A DNA stretch of 64,000 bases from positions 38,939 to 102,938 of the forward strand of contig JAGOSY010000011.1 in assembly GCA_018062085.1 (NCBI GenBank), read 5' to 3'. The notes beneath the pieces are model-generated. The model searched no databases, had not been told where the DNA came from, and worked only from the letters and a program-made list of their open reading frames with translations. This document shows, piece after piece, positions 7,365 to 16,292 of the stretch (the first letter of the stretch is position 1; each line of letters begins with the position of its first letter). The position numbers and the translations under genes were made by a program. Source of the stretch: a bacterium. Lineage in GTDB: Bacteria > Cyanobacteriota > Vampirovibrionia > Obscuribacterales > Obscuribacteraceae.

Positions 7365-8975
7365 ATGATATTTCAGCACAAGCTAATTCATTGCACAACA
7401 GTGGCTATGCTACTCATTGCTAGTCATTTCTCTGCGTCTTCTGCACTGGCCGCCGATAACGCTCTACAAAAAGGCGAGAAACTAGCGAGTGGGCGCGATT
7501 ACCCGAAGGCACTGCTGTCTCTAAACAATTCTATTAAAATTAATCCAGGCGATTCATCGGGCTATGCAGTTCGAGGCTTTGTCTTTTTAAAACTTAAACA
7601 GTTGCAGTTAGCAATTATTGATTGCAACAAAGCACTTTCACTAAATTCCCGAAATTCTATGGCATTGAGCAATCGTGGAGAAGCTTATTTTGAACTCAAC
7701 GATTACCCGAGAGCTGTGGCCGACTGCTCTAAAGCAATCACTCTTGATCCACGAGCAGTAGCGCCTCTAATTACCAGGGCAAGAGCATACGCAAACCTTG
7801 GACTTCTGGACAAGGCCATGAATGATTTTGACCTAGCTAGAAGCCTGTTAGCCAATGAGAAACCTGTTTTGCGTTTGCAAATAGCCAAAGGTTCAGAAGA
7901 AACCGACAGGACCAAGGAAAAAGACAAGTCATCACACAGTGATAGCCTGACCAATATTGATGGCTTTGGTGGCATAGATCGCGGTTACATAATGCATGGC
8001 CCCGCCGGAATTAAGACAGTTGGTTTCGGTCACCAATTTTACGTTTTGGACGAAAGCAACGAAAAATTGTTCAGTCGGGGCCAAACGGGCACCGCCGCAG
8101 AGGCTATTGGCTGGCGAAAGTGGCGCCTCAACTTAGCAAAGGTACTGGCATACAGCTGGCCTGGAGAATTGCCTGGACAGGCTCAGGTGCTGGTGACAAT
8201 AACCAAGGAAGGCGATGTCTCATTAAAGTGGCTAGCCTATATAGCTGGAGCCGATATTCATAACAAATGCATAACAAGTGCCGTAAATCCTCAAGCTCAG
8301 CAGCTATATAAAGATTCAATAACCAAAACATTTTTGCAGTTACAGAAGTCGCCGGCAATTAAGTTTCCGCCTGGTTCTTCGGCTTCCGAGGTAGTAGCTT
8401 TAGCTCACTTTGTTGCAGATCACGATCTGATTATTGCTCTTGATGATTTAAGCTTGTTGCAAGGAATACCTGAAAACGAACGAGGTTTGCGAATCGCGCG
8501 TATTTGTTCGATCTTAGATACGGAAGAACTTTTTCAACTCTCCGATCATTTTCGCAAGAACTTGCCGCCTTCACTTCAGCATCACTTAATTCGCCCCAAC
8601 GGCCGCCGTTTTATAACTTCAATGTGGCCGGATACTTGGGGCATCCCAGGACGTGAGCCAGGCGCAATGGATATTTCATTGCCCCCAGAATCCACTGTTT
8701 TTGTCACTAGATACATCGATAATTGCCTAGAGACTAGACAATTTGTAAAAGGCGAGATTGCAGCGCGCTACTTAGCCTGGGCTGTGCATTCAGATAGAGT
8801 TTTTCAAGTAGGGATTGAAAAATCTATGGAGCGTGGTGATCTAAACGGTGCAGAGATGTGGAGAAAAAAGAAACTGACCACAGTAGAGCAATTAACTTCT
8901 AGATTTGCAAGCATTGATGAAGACATGAAAAAACCGATGGGTGGTTTTTTAGAAGCAACACCATATGAAATGTAA
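7365..8975 (+). CDS. Secreted TPR protein with unknown C-terminal domain
   Basis: With the ATG at 7365 the protein has 536 residues and a clear signal peptide ending SSALAADN; an in-frame ATG at 7347 and an open frame to 7287 are alternatives. Residues about 30-165 form three to four TPR repeats, such as DYPRAVADCSKAITLDPRAV. TPRs are helical scaffolds for protein binding, so this is a periplasmic or envelope adaptor. The middle region (GQAQVLVTITKEGDVSLKWL) looks vaguely like a TonB-C-type sandwich used for binding. The last 200 residues are not recognised. It is divergent from the toxin-like gene across about 160 bp and stands alone on its strand. Confidence 0.75.
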   Translation: MIFQHKLIHCTTVAMLLIASHFSASSALAADNALQKGEKLASGRDYPKALLSLNNSIKINPGDSSGYAVRGFVFLKLKQLQLAIIDCNKALSLNSRNSMALSNRGEAYFELNDYPRAVADCSKAITLDPRAVAPLITRARAYANLGLLDKAMNDFDLARSLLANEKPVLRLQIAKGSEETDRTKEKDKSSHSDSLTNIDGFGGIDRGYIMHGPAGIKTVGFGHQFYVLDESNEKLFSRGQTGTAAEAIGWRKWRLNLAKVLAYSWPGELPGQAQVLVTITKEGDVSLKWLAYIAGADIHNKCITSAVNPQAQQLYKDSITKTFLQLQKSPAIKFPPGSSASEVVALAHFVADHDLIIALDDLSLLQGIPENERGLRIARICSILDTEELFQLSDHFRKNLPPSLQHHLIRPNGRRFITSMWPDTWGIPGREPGAMDISLPPESTVFVTRYIDNCLETRQFVKGEIAARYLAWAVHSDRVFQVGIEKSMERGDLNGAEMWRKKKLTTVEQLTSRFASIDEDMKKPMGGFLEATPYEM

Positions 8976-9118
8976 CAAAGCATCTGTCAAGTCGCCACCG
9001 GCAAATCCAATTCAAAAAACTGAGACCGATTAACTGGTGCAAAGAGCGTGCAAGAAACCGAAGTAAACAGTGTGCGAAGCAACAACAACTTCAACAACAC
9101 CGAATCACTACTCAATCG

Positions 9119-9814
9119 TTAAAGCTGCACAGGCTGCAGCAACCGCGAATCTTTCACGTCCCGTATTGAAAGACCGTTGCAATACTCTTTCACCATGCCA
9201 AGAAAGTACTGATGCACTCTAAGATCTTCTGTAATTTCCGGATGGAAAGCAGTGACTAATAGATTGTCTTGACGGGCCATGACGATACCTTCATCTATGG
9301 CCGACAGCACTTGTACTGATGCACCACATTCAACAATGACTGGTGCACGAATGAAAACGGCCGGAAAAGCCTCAGCACCAAGAGCATCGATTACCAAGTC
9401 AGATTCAAAACTACGGCGTTGGGGGCCAAAGGCATTGCGTTTGACTTTTATATCCATAACAGCTAGACGCCCCTGACTAGAGCCTTCAATCTCTTTGGCA
9501 AGAAAAATTGAACCCATACAAGTGCCATACACAGGTAAAGAAGAAGAAGAAGAAGAAGAAGCTCCTATCTTTTCACTCGGAGCAATTTTCGCCTTGATAG
9601 CAGAAAAGATAGGAGCAGTGCCTTCATCAGTCAACTTCGCTACAGCGGTTGATTCACCACCAGGAATAATGAGGCCGTGTATGAGGTCAAGTTCTTCAGC
9701 ATAGCGCACTGCTATGGCACTGACACCACATTGCTCTAGCATTTTCATATGCTCAGCGAAGTCGCCTTGTAAGGCGAGCACACCGACAACAATATTGGAG
9801 AAATCTTGACTCAT
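9119..9814 (-). CDS. pdxT: Pyridoxal 5'-phosphate synthase glutaminase subunit
   Basis: PdxT hydrolyses glutamine and channels ammonia to PdxS, which builds PLP from ribose 5-phosphate and glyceraldehyde 3-phosphate. Landmarks are GVLALQGDFAEH at the start, PGGEST (51-56), the nucleophile C99 in YGTCMG (usually GTCAG) and the H191/E193 pair in AFHPEI. At 231 residues it is longer than the usual 185-200. The excess is largely a linker of about 20 residues just before the nucleophile with a run of seven serines, encoded by a triplet repeat. It lies 28 bp after pdxS. Confidence 0.96.
   Translation of the reverse strand: MSQDFSNIVVGVLALQGDFAEHMKMLEQCGVSAIAVRYAEELDLIHGLIIPGGESTAVAKLTDEGTAPIFSAIKAKIAPSEKIGASSSSSSSLPVYGTCMGSIFLAKEIEGSSQGRLAVMDIKVKRNAFGPQRRSFESDLVIDALGAEAFPAVFIRAPVIVECGASVQVLSAIDEGIVMARQDNLLVTAFHPEITEDLRVHQYFLGMVKEYCNGLSIRDVKDSRLLQPVQL
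9538..9561 (+). repeat. (AAG)8 microsatellite inside pdxT
   Basis: Eight perfect AAG triplets on the plus strand. On the coding (minus) strand they read TCT and give most of the serine run at residues 86-92 of PdxT, just before the active-site cysteine. Because the unit is a triplet, slippage changes linker length without shifting frame. Confidence 0.95.
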
Positions 9815-9842
9815 AGGGTCCTCTTTATTCTCTTTAGCCCTT

Positions 9843-10742
9843 CTACCAGCCGCGGCTAGCTAGATTTTCCGATGGTGCTAAATCACGGCAGTTGCGGCCA
9901 ACCATTGCTTCGCCTAGATTGCGGCTAACTTTGGCCAACACTTCAGGATCTTTATAGAAGGTTGTGGCCTTCACAATGGCTTGAGCGCGCTGCATTGGAT
10001 TACCTGATTTAAAAATACCAGAGCCAACGAAGACACCATCTACGCCTAGTTGCATCATCAAAGCAGCGTCAGCAGGTGTAGCAATGCCACCAGCAGCGAA
10101 GTTGACTACAGGCAATTTGCCTTCGGCAGCAACTTTGACTACTAGGTCATAAGGAGCGCCAATGTTTTTGGCATAGCTCATCAACTCTTCCTTAGGCATA
10201 CCATGCAGTCTTCTGATTTCGCCTAAAATTGTTCGCGCATGGCGCACAGCTTCAACTACATCACCAGTGCCAGCTTCGCCTTTAGTACGCATCATCGCTG
10301 CTCCTTCGCCGATGCGACGAAGAGCTTCACCTAAGTTTTTAGCACCGCAGACAAAAGGAATAGTGAACTGACTTTTGTCGATATGAAACTCTTCATCGGC
10401 AGGAGTAAGCACTTCACTTTCATCAACGCAGTCAACACCAAGTGATTCAAGAATTTGTGCTTCGACAAAATGACCGATGCGAGCTTTGGCCATAACTGGA
10501 ATAGATACAGACTCAAGAATTTGAATGATAAGTTCTGGGTCACTCATACGAGCAACGCCGCCATCAGCGCGAATATCAGCCGGCACTCTCTCTAAAGCCA
10601 TAACCGCTACAGCACCAGCTTCTTCTGCAATCTTAGCTTGCTCGGCATTGACCACATCCATGATCACTCCACCTTTGAGCATTTGTGCTAAGGCTTCTTT
10701 AACTAGTTTGGTGCCAGTTCTAGGCTTAATTACTGTAGACAT
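9843..10742 (-). CDS. pdxS: Pyridoxal 5'-phosphate synthase lyase subunit
   Basis: PdxS is the (beta/alpha)8 synthase subunit that assembles pyridoxal 5'-phosphate; twelve copies form the core onto which PdxT docks. The 299-residue sequence is very well conserved: D29 in [13 protein letters not shown], the first catalytic lysine K86 in [10 protein letters not shown], the second lysine K154 in [10 protein letters not shown], and the phosphate-binding [17 protein letters not shown] and [11 protein letters not shown]. Length and start are standard. It sits between a MocR-type regulator (18 bp upstream) and pdxT (28 bp downstream) on the same strand, so the three are probably one transcript. Confidence 0.98.
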   Translation of the reverse strand: MSTVIKPRTGTKLVKEALAQMLKGGVIMDVVNAEQAKIAEEAGAVAVMALERVPADIRADGGVARMSDPELIIQILESVSIPVMAKARIGHFVEAQILESLGVDCVDESEVLTPADEEFHIDKSQFTIPFVCGAKNLGEALRRIGEGAAMMRTKGEAGTGDVVEAVRHARTILGEIRRLHGMPKEELMSYAKNIGAPYDLVVKVAAEGKLPVVNFAAGGIATPADAALMMQLGVDGVFVGSGIFKSGNPMQRAQAIVKATTFYKDPEVLAKVSRNLGEAMVGRNCRDLAPSENLASRGW

Positions 10743-10760
10743 ATTTCTCCCTATTTCTAT

Positions 10761-12371
10761 TTAAATCAGTACGTGTTCGTTGCGTCTTTGCCTCACTGAA
10801 TGGGCCAGACGTTCTTTGGCTAAATGAGCAAGATACTTGCTCAAGGCTTGCGCTAGGCGCTTGATACCTTCGGCAATTTTGGGCTCTGAGTTTTGAATAA
10901 AACAGAGCCTTAAGTAGTTGAGTGAATCGTCATCAGCGTCTAAGAAACAAATATCACCGGGTGAGAAAACAACTTTCTCAGCCACGGCAAATTCAAGTAG
11001 ATCACGATTAGAAGTACCTTTTGGTAGAGTCAGCCAGATAAACAAACCACCGGTGGGTGAGGTCCAACTGACTTCAGGCAGCGACTTAAATTCTTGGTCT
11101 AGAGCAGCCAATATGGCATCGCGGCGCTGACCGTAGATGCAATTGACCCTAGTTAGATGCTCGTGGTAAAGCCCCTTTTGTAGAAACTCAGTCAGTATTA
11201 CTTGCACCATAGAATTAGTGGCAAGGTCACTTGTTCTCTTAGCAAAGCTCAAACGGTCAATTACTTCTTGCGGGCCCACCAGCCAACCCAAGCGAATTCC
11301 CGGGCAAAGGGCCTTGGAGAAAGTGCCTTGATAAATTACGATATTTTCGCCGCCTTCAATTTCTGCAGCCAGTGTGCGCAAAGAAGGTAAAGGCTCACCG
11401 CCGTATACTAAATCACCAGAAAAATCGTCTTCAAGTATGGGGGTTTGATATTTGCGGGCCAAGGCTAAAAGACCTCGACGCCGAGCTAGCGACATGGTTA
11501 TGCCAGTTGGGTTTTGGCTGTTAGGCATAACATAAATGAATTTCGGCTGATACCTAATTAAGTGCGCTTCCACAGCGGCCAAATCGATACCTTCATCATC
11601 TAGTGGACAACCAATTAGCTGAGCTTGTCTCGCTTTAAAATTGGAAATGGCCCAAAAATATGTGGGCTCTTCTACTAATACATGATCGCCTGGGTTGATT
11701 AGCAAATTAGCAACCAGGTCAATACCCTGCTGCGAACCGCTCAGTATCAACAGCTCTTGGTCACGCACGGCAATGCCACGCAAAGCTAGATGGGCCGTGA
11801 CGGCTTGGCGCAAATCTGGCTCACCAGCAAAAGGGCTGTAGTCAAACATAGAGGCACCACGGCCGCCACCAAGAAGGTCTAAAACTATCTTTTGGAAGTC
11901 ATCACTAGGATAAGAATCTTGCGAAGGAATGCCACCAGCAAATGAGATGAAGTCGTCTCCAGAAGCCAATTGTGGCAGCTTTTCAATCGAAGAACTCAGG
12001 CCATCGGCGTAGCGCGAAAAGCGGCTGAGCCAATTGAGTTCGCCACTAGGCAACTGCGGCGCTAGAGAAGAAGCAATAGAAGAATTAGAAGAAGCAACAC
12101 TAGAGCTCGAGACAAACGTGCCGCGCCCCACCTGCGAGGCAATAAAGCCAAGTTGGGCCAGCTCTAAGTAGGCCCGAGCGACAGTTGAGCGATCAACTTT
12201 AAGGAAAGCCGCCAATTCACGATTGGTAGGCAAGCGATCGCCAACCTTCATGCGGCCATCTTCTATCGCAGTCTTGAGGGTCTCAACAATGCGAGCATAG
12301 ACATACATAGAAGCAGAGGCCTCTGAGGGCCCTTGCTCAAGCATTGCGCTGAAGACATCCTGCCAATTCAT
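10761..12371 (-). CDS. MocR-family regulator, PdxR-like
   Basis: MocR regulators join an N-terminal GntR winged helix to an aminotransferase-like domain that binds PLP as effector. Here residues about 20-95 hold the wHTH (KVGDRLPTNRELAAFLKVDR then STVARAYLELAQLGFI). A serine-rich linker follows, then a fold-type-I aminotransferase domain with SGSQQGIDL, the PNSQNPTG motif and the PLP-lysine region YQGTFSKALCPGIRLGW. I chose the ATG at 12371 (MNWQDVF), giving 536 residues, usual for the family. Lying directly upstream of pdxS on the same strand, it is a strong candidate for PdxR, the PLP-sensing regulator of pdxST. PdxR genes are more often divergent from their target. Confidence 0.9.
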   Translation of the reverse strand: MNWQDVFSAMLEQGPSEASASMYVYARIVETLKTAIEDGRMKVGDRLPTNRELAAFLKVDRSTVARAYLELAQLGFIASQVGRGTFVSSSSVASSNSSIASSLAPQLPSGELNWLSRFSRYADGLSSSIEKLPQLASGDDFISFAGGIPSQDSYPSDDFQKIVLDLLGGGRGASMFDYSPFAGEPDLRQAVTAHLALRGIAVRDQELLILSGSQQGIDLVANLLINPGDHVLVEEPTYFWAISNFKARQAQLIGCPLDDEGIDLAAVEAHLIRYQPKFIYVMPNSQNPTGITMSLARRRGLLALARKYQTPILEDDFSGDLVYGGEPLPSLRTLAAEIEGGENIVIYQGTFSKALCPGIRLGWLVGPQEVIDRLSFAKRTSDLATNSMVQVILTEFLQKGLYHEHLTRVNCIYGQRRDAILAALDQEFKSLPEVSWTSPTGGLFIWLTLPKGTSNRDLLEFAVAEKVVFSPGDICFLDADDDSLNYLRLCFIQNSEPKIAEGIKRLAQALSKYLAHLAKERLAHSVRQRRNEHVLI

Positions 12372-12491
12372 ATATAACGCATAGACCTTTATTAACCCCA
12401 ACCCAGCCATTCCAGCCAAAGCATACACACCAGACCCTACCAATGCATGAAAAAATACCAGCCAATTTACAAAAAGTACTTTAAAAGAGCT

Positions 12492-13331
12492 TTAAATGGC
12501 GCTCTGATCTGCTGAATCTGCGGAGTCTGCGGGATCAGCTGATTCTGCAGAGCCTGCAGCCTCGGAGACCGCGCCTCCGGTAGCCTTGTGCTCTTTCTTT
12601 TGCTCCAAGACAGAATCTATCGAGACCCCAGAGAAGGCAGCAAGAAACGAGAGGCCGAGGTTACCAGCAAACATTAACGACATAGCCACAGGCAAATAAC
12701 CGGCAAATGTCGCTATGGCGGTAGAGAGCATGCAAAGCCAGACGGGCAAATGGGCCCAAGCCAAAGAGCGGGGCAAAACTCTAGTTCTACTGAGGCAATA
12801 GCAAATGCCCATACCAGCGGTTCCATATAAGAATGAAGAGACCATAAATGTCTCAGTGATTGACTGGTTGATTAAGGTCCAGCCAATTTGCACTAGTTCA
12901 TTGCCTGTATAAGTACAAATGGCACTACCCTGCAAGGCAATATCGCTAAAAAGAACCATCATTCGGCTCACTGCTGTTAAATCTTGTGAGCAAGCAAGCA
13001 CAGCTAAACAAACAGCCACACCAATGATAAAGCGAAATTTCTCTTCTAATACTTCGCGCATGGCGAGAATAAAAACTAGACTAGAAATGCTCGAAAGTAT
13101 TGCCGAGAGACAGCAAAAGCGCCACAGCACGAGATGGCGAGGAACAAACTCCATCAGCCTAGCGGGAGTAAAGTCAGTGAAATTGCCTTCGCGAAAAGCA
13201 TAGACACAAATTAGTGTAGCCACTGTGTGAGCAATGGTGGCAAACAAACAAGTGATTTGCACAAAGCGGTGGCGCCGCATCGGTGAAGGAGCAGAAACTA
13301 GAGCCGTAGTGTCTGGAATAAACTCGGCCAT
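12492..13331 (-). CDS. Polytopic membrane protein, unknown, with Ser/Ala/Asp tail
   Basis: A 279-residue protein with about six membrane helices (roughly 25-47, 68-92, 100-120, 145-175, 185-205 and 210-245) and a hydrophilic C-terminal tail of about 35 residues made of SAD/PAD-type repeats. No motif identifies a function. Its start is 7 bp after the serS stop, so it is very probably cotranscribed with seryl-tRNA synthetase. A gap of 120 bp separates it from the MocR gene. The short repeated tail is matched by imperfect gctgattctgc-like DNA repeats at about 12505-12560. Confidence 0.72.
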   Translation of the reverse strand: MAEFIPDTTALVSAPSPMRRHRFVQITCLFATIAHTVATLICVYAFREGNFTDFTPARLMEFVPRHLVLWRFCCLSAILSSISSLVFILAMREVLEEKFRFIIGVAVCLAVLACSQDLTAVSRMMVLFSDIALQGSAICTYTGNELVQIGWTLINQSITETFMVSSFLYGTAGMGICYCLSRTRVLPRSLAWAHLPVWLCMLSTAIATFAGYLPVAMSLMFAGNLGLSFLAAFSGVSIDSVLEQKKEHKATGGAVSEAAGSAESADPADSADSADQSAI

Positions 13332-13338
13332 GCCAACA

Positions 13339-14625
13339 CTAAGTGACGGCAGCGAGTTTAGGAGAAATTACAGTGACACCAGACATATATGGCTGCAACA
13401 CCGTTGGCACTTTAACTGAACCATCAGGCTGTTGATAATTTTCAAGAATAGCGGCCATAGCTCTTCCTATCGCCAAGCCAGAACCATTGATGGTATGCAA
13501 GAAACGAGCTTTGCCGCCATCTTTTGGCTTATAGCGAAGATTGGCACGCCTGGCCTGAAAATCACCAAAGACAGAGCAGGAACTAATTTCGCGATACTTA
13601 TCTTGTGCTGGAAACCACACCTCTAGGTCGTAGCACTTATTAGCACAGAAGCCCATATCACCGCTACAGAGCAAGACCCTACGGTAAGGCAATTCTAGTG
13701 CTTCTAAAATCAGCTCTGCATCACGAGTAAGCTTCTCATGCTCTTCTATGCTGGTTTCAGGGGTGCAGAACTTCACTAGTTCGACTTTGTTGAATTGATG
13801 CTGACGAATGTAGCCACGAGTATCTTTGCCAGCACTACCAGCTTCACGTCTAAAATTCGGCGTATAAGCACAGTGATAGATAGGCAGAGCTTCTTCATCG
13901 ATTACTTCTTCTCTATACAAATTGGTAATCGGTACTTCTGCTGTCGGCACCAAATAAAGTTCGTCATCAGCACACTTATAGAAATCGTTCTCAAATTTTG
14001 GCAATTGCCCTGTGCCCACTAAACAATCGCGGTTAACCAAAATAGGCGGAAAGACTTCGCCATAGCCTCTAGCAGAGTGGCTATCGAGCATGAAATTCAT
14101 CAAGGCGCGCTCTAGCTTGGCGCCCCAATTCATCAACACAGTAAAGCGTGATTCGGCAATTTTTACGCCGCGCTCAAAATCGAAAACGCCAAGTTCGGCC
14201 CCTAACTCATAGTGGTGCTTTGGATTCTTGATACTAGGTATGGTGCCCCAAGTACTTTCAATTTTGTTGTCGTGCTCATCTTTGCCGTCAGGAACTTCAC
14301 TGGCTGGCATATTAGGAATTGAGAGCGAAAGTATGTGGCGTTGTGCCTCGAACTCGCGCTTTTCTTCTTCAACTTCGCCCTGACGCTGTTTAATTTGCTT
14401 GGTTTCGCCTTTAAACGCTTCTTTTTGCTCGGCAGTTAATTTGCCAGACTTAAATAGTTCTGAAATTTCATTGCTACGACAGTTGAGTGCTTCCCACTCA
14501 CCTTGAACTTTGCGTAATTTCAGGTCAATTTCGACTAGTTCCTTGATTGAGTAATCACCGTGGCGTCTAGCCAGGGCAGCTTCAACAAGGTCGGGATTTT
14601 CTCTGACAAGTTTTAGATCTAGCAT
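13339..14625 (-). CDS. serS: Seryl-tRNA synthetase
   Basis: This class II synthetase charges tRNA-Ser (and tRNA-Sec where present) with serine. The 428 residues start MLDLKLVRENPDLVEAAL and have the long N-terminal coiled-coil arm (about 30-100, Lys/Glu-rich) that grips the tRNA long variable arm. The catalytic domain shows PTAEVPITNLY, motif 2 with FRREAGSAGKDTRGYIRQHQ, and motif 3 near NGSGLAIGRAMAAILENYQ. Length is standard. It is followed by a membrane-protein gene after 7 bp and is divergent from the YraN gene across 73 bp. A single well-matched start; no sign of damage. Confidence 0.98.
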   Translation of the reverse strand: MLDLKLVRENPDLVEAALARRHGDYSIKELVEIDLKLRKVQGEWEALNCRSNEISELFKSGKLTAEQKEAFKGETKQIKQRQGEVEEEKREFEAQRHILSLSIPNMPASEVPDGKDEHDNKIESTWGTIPSIKNPKHHYELGAELGVFDFERGVKIAESRFTVLMNWGAKLERALMNFMLDSHSARGYGEVFPPILVNRDCLVGTGQLPKFENDFYKCADDELYLVPTAEVPITNLYREEVIDEEALPIYHCAYTPNFRREAGSAGKDTRGYIRQHQFNKVELVKFCTPETSIEEHEKLTRDAELILEALELPYRRVLLCSGDMGFCANKCYDLEVWFPAQDKYREISSCSVFGDFQARRANLRYKPKDGGKARFLHTINGSGLAIGRAMAAILENYQQPDGSVKVPTVLQPYMSGVTVISPKLAAVT

Positions 14626-14698
14626 TTTTGAACTTCTTTGTGAGCTTGAGCGTTTATAGATTAAGAACCAAATTATAGCTTTTGAAGGGGGTATTGCG

Positions 14699-15166
14699 AT
14701 GGACCTGACAGCTAATACTAAGAAGTGGAGACAAACTCTAGGTAACCTCGGTGAGCAAATTGCCGGCGATTATCTTGAAGCAATGGGTTTTGTCGTCTGG
14801 GCCCGCAACTATCGGGCGGCCCGCTTGGGCGAAGTCGACCTAATAGCTAGCAAAGACGACAAATCGATTGTTTTCGCCGAAGTGAAGACCCGCATGGCCG
14901 GGCCGACCCTTGAAGACCACAGCGGTCAGTGGGCTATTGACCCACGCAAACAGCGCAAAATCATCAATTCAGCTTTTCATTTTGTCGACCTCAACCGCGG
15001 CAAAATTGGGCCACATCGACGGATCTTACAGTTCGATGTTGTGCTCATTGACTACCACCTTAGTCGCAGTCAATTACTCACCCTGCTTGTGGCCGGAGAT
15101 TTAGCCATGCTGCGCCAGCACGCCAAAGTACTGCACATTCCTGAGGCTTTTGGCCGCTTTCAATGA
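14699..15166 (+). CDS. YraN / UPF0102 family nuclease-like protein
   Basis: A 155-residue protein with the UPF0102 pattern: GEQIAGDYLEAMGFVV, then NYRAARLGEVDLIA and VFAEVKTRM. The Glu/Asp-Glu-x-Lys arrangement in these two blocks resembles the metal-binding core of PD-(D/E)XK and Holliday-junction-resolvase folds. Biochemical function of the family is poorly known; a role in DNA repair or processing is often suspected. It starts 73 bp from the divergent serS. About 20 residues longer than a typical YraN, the excess lying at the C-terminus. Confidence 0.88.
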   Translation: MDLTANTKKWRQTLGNLGEQIAGDYLEAMGFVVWARNYRAARLGEVDLIASKDDKSIVFAEVKTRMAGPTLEDHSGQWAIDPRKQRKIINSAFHFVDLNRGKIGPHRRILQFDVVLIDYHLSRSQLLTLLVAGDLAMLRQHAKVLHIPEAFGRFQ

Positions 15167-15323
15167 AAAAGGTCTCACCTCAAAATCTAGCTAACTCCTC
15201 GGCCTAATTGAGACCAAGTCTTAGTTATAACCATATGGTCATGCCAATATGGGCTAGACTAATACTGTCTGAAATTCGGCATTTAGCACCGAGAGATTAA
15301 TTGCAGAAGTTGAGGGAAAGAAA

Positions 15324-16283
15324 ATGTCTTTTTGGAAAGAAAAACGGTCTCATCTCGAACAAGCACAAATGCTGCAAAACACAGCGAGCAATCAAAAAGG
15401 GCTAAACAAAAGAGCAGTTGGCCTTTTCCCCCAGCCGAAAGATGACAAGCCAAGCCTGATAGATCTGTCATGCCAGGTGAAATTTCACAACTTGTTAGTA
15501 GCCATTGAAGGCCGTGAAGAAACCTGCGTCATTCGCATGATTTCCCAAAGTCAAAAATCCAGAGCAGCTGCCCTGGTATTCCGCGGCAGGGTCTTGGCCT
15601 GCGTCTACGGTTGCGATGATGACGAAACGCAATTGCTTGGCCAAGAAGCCTTCAACAAGGCGAAACTGCAAATGTTGTCAAGCGACGCCATAGTCGATAC
15701 CTACAAAATTGACGACAAAACAGCAATTGCTGCTTCTTCAATTTTTCACGGCGAGCTCTATGAACCACAGTGCATGATGACGCCCAATGACGTCTTGCAA
15801 TATTCGCTCGAGCACCTGCTCGAGAGCAATGCACCCGGCACCATTATCATCAACGAAGGAGACGGCGCCAAAGCTATTATTTATATTTTCAAGGGCAAAG
15901 TACACGGCATTTACTCTTACAAAGAAGGCTGGCTAGAACCTTCAATCGAAGCAGCCAAGGCCCTCTTAATTGACGTTTATGGTGCCACCATATCGGCTTC
16001 AAAACTTAGACTGTGCAATATCTGGGAATTGAAACCACTGACATTCTCACTGACGGGCTTAGAAGAACAACTTACAAGCGGCAAGCAATATGCATCGCTC
16101 AGCCTTGATTATTCTGAGTTGAGTAAAATAGAACAGAAACACAAAGACAGCCTGAGCAATTCTTTTTCGCACATAGAACGTGAAGAAGAATGGGCAGCAA
16201 AACAAAATCAAGCTCAAACACACAGTCCTAGCAAAGGCGGCAATCCATGGAAAAGCGGCAAAGGCAACCAAGGCGGAAGCTAA
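15324..16283 (+). CDS. Hypothetical soluble protein, two-domain
   Basis: A 319-residue cytoplasmic-looking protein with no signal or membrane segment. Residues about 45-130 and 145-235 look like two related alpha/beta units: ALVFRGRVLACVYG in the first corresponds to AIIYIFKGKVHGIYSY in the second. The pattern recalls the DUF4388 or roadblock-type sensory modules that read 'F.G.l..v..', but the match is too weak to assign. The C-terminal 60 residues are charged and end in a Gly/Lys/Ser-rich tail. It lies 9 bp before lysA, so it is probably cotranscribed with lysA and cdaA. Confidence 0.7.
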   Translation: MSFWKEKRSHLEQAQMLQNTASNQKGLNKRAVGLFPQPKDDKPSLIDLSCQVKFHNLLVAIEGREETCVIRMISQSQKSRAAALVFRGRVLACVYGCDDDETQLLGQEAFNKAKLQMLSSDAIVDTYKIDDKTAIAASSIFHGELYEPQCMMTPNDVLQYSLEHLLESNAPGTIIINEGDGAKAIIYIFKGKVHGIYSYKEGWLEPSIEAAKALLIDVYGATISASKLRLCNIWELKPLTFSLTGLEEQLTSGKQYASLSLDYSELSKIEQKHKDSLSNSFSHIEREEEWAAKQNQAQTHSPSKGGNPWKSGKGNQGGS

Positions 16284-16292
16284 GCAATTAAA

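Noticed and set aside
12372-12443. Extension of the MocR frame by 24 residues
   Set aside because: The extra residues look like a hydrophobic leader, which a cytoplasmic regulator should not have; MNWQDVF fits the family better.
15170-15230. GGTCTCA...TGAGACC inverted repeat after the YraN gene
   Set aside because: The stem is only 7 bp with a loop of about 30 bases and no T tract, too weak to call a terminator.
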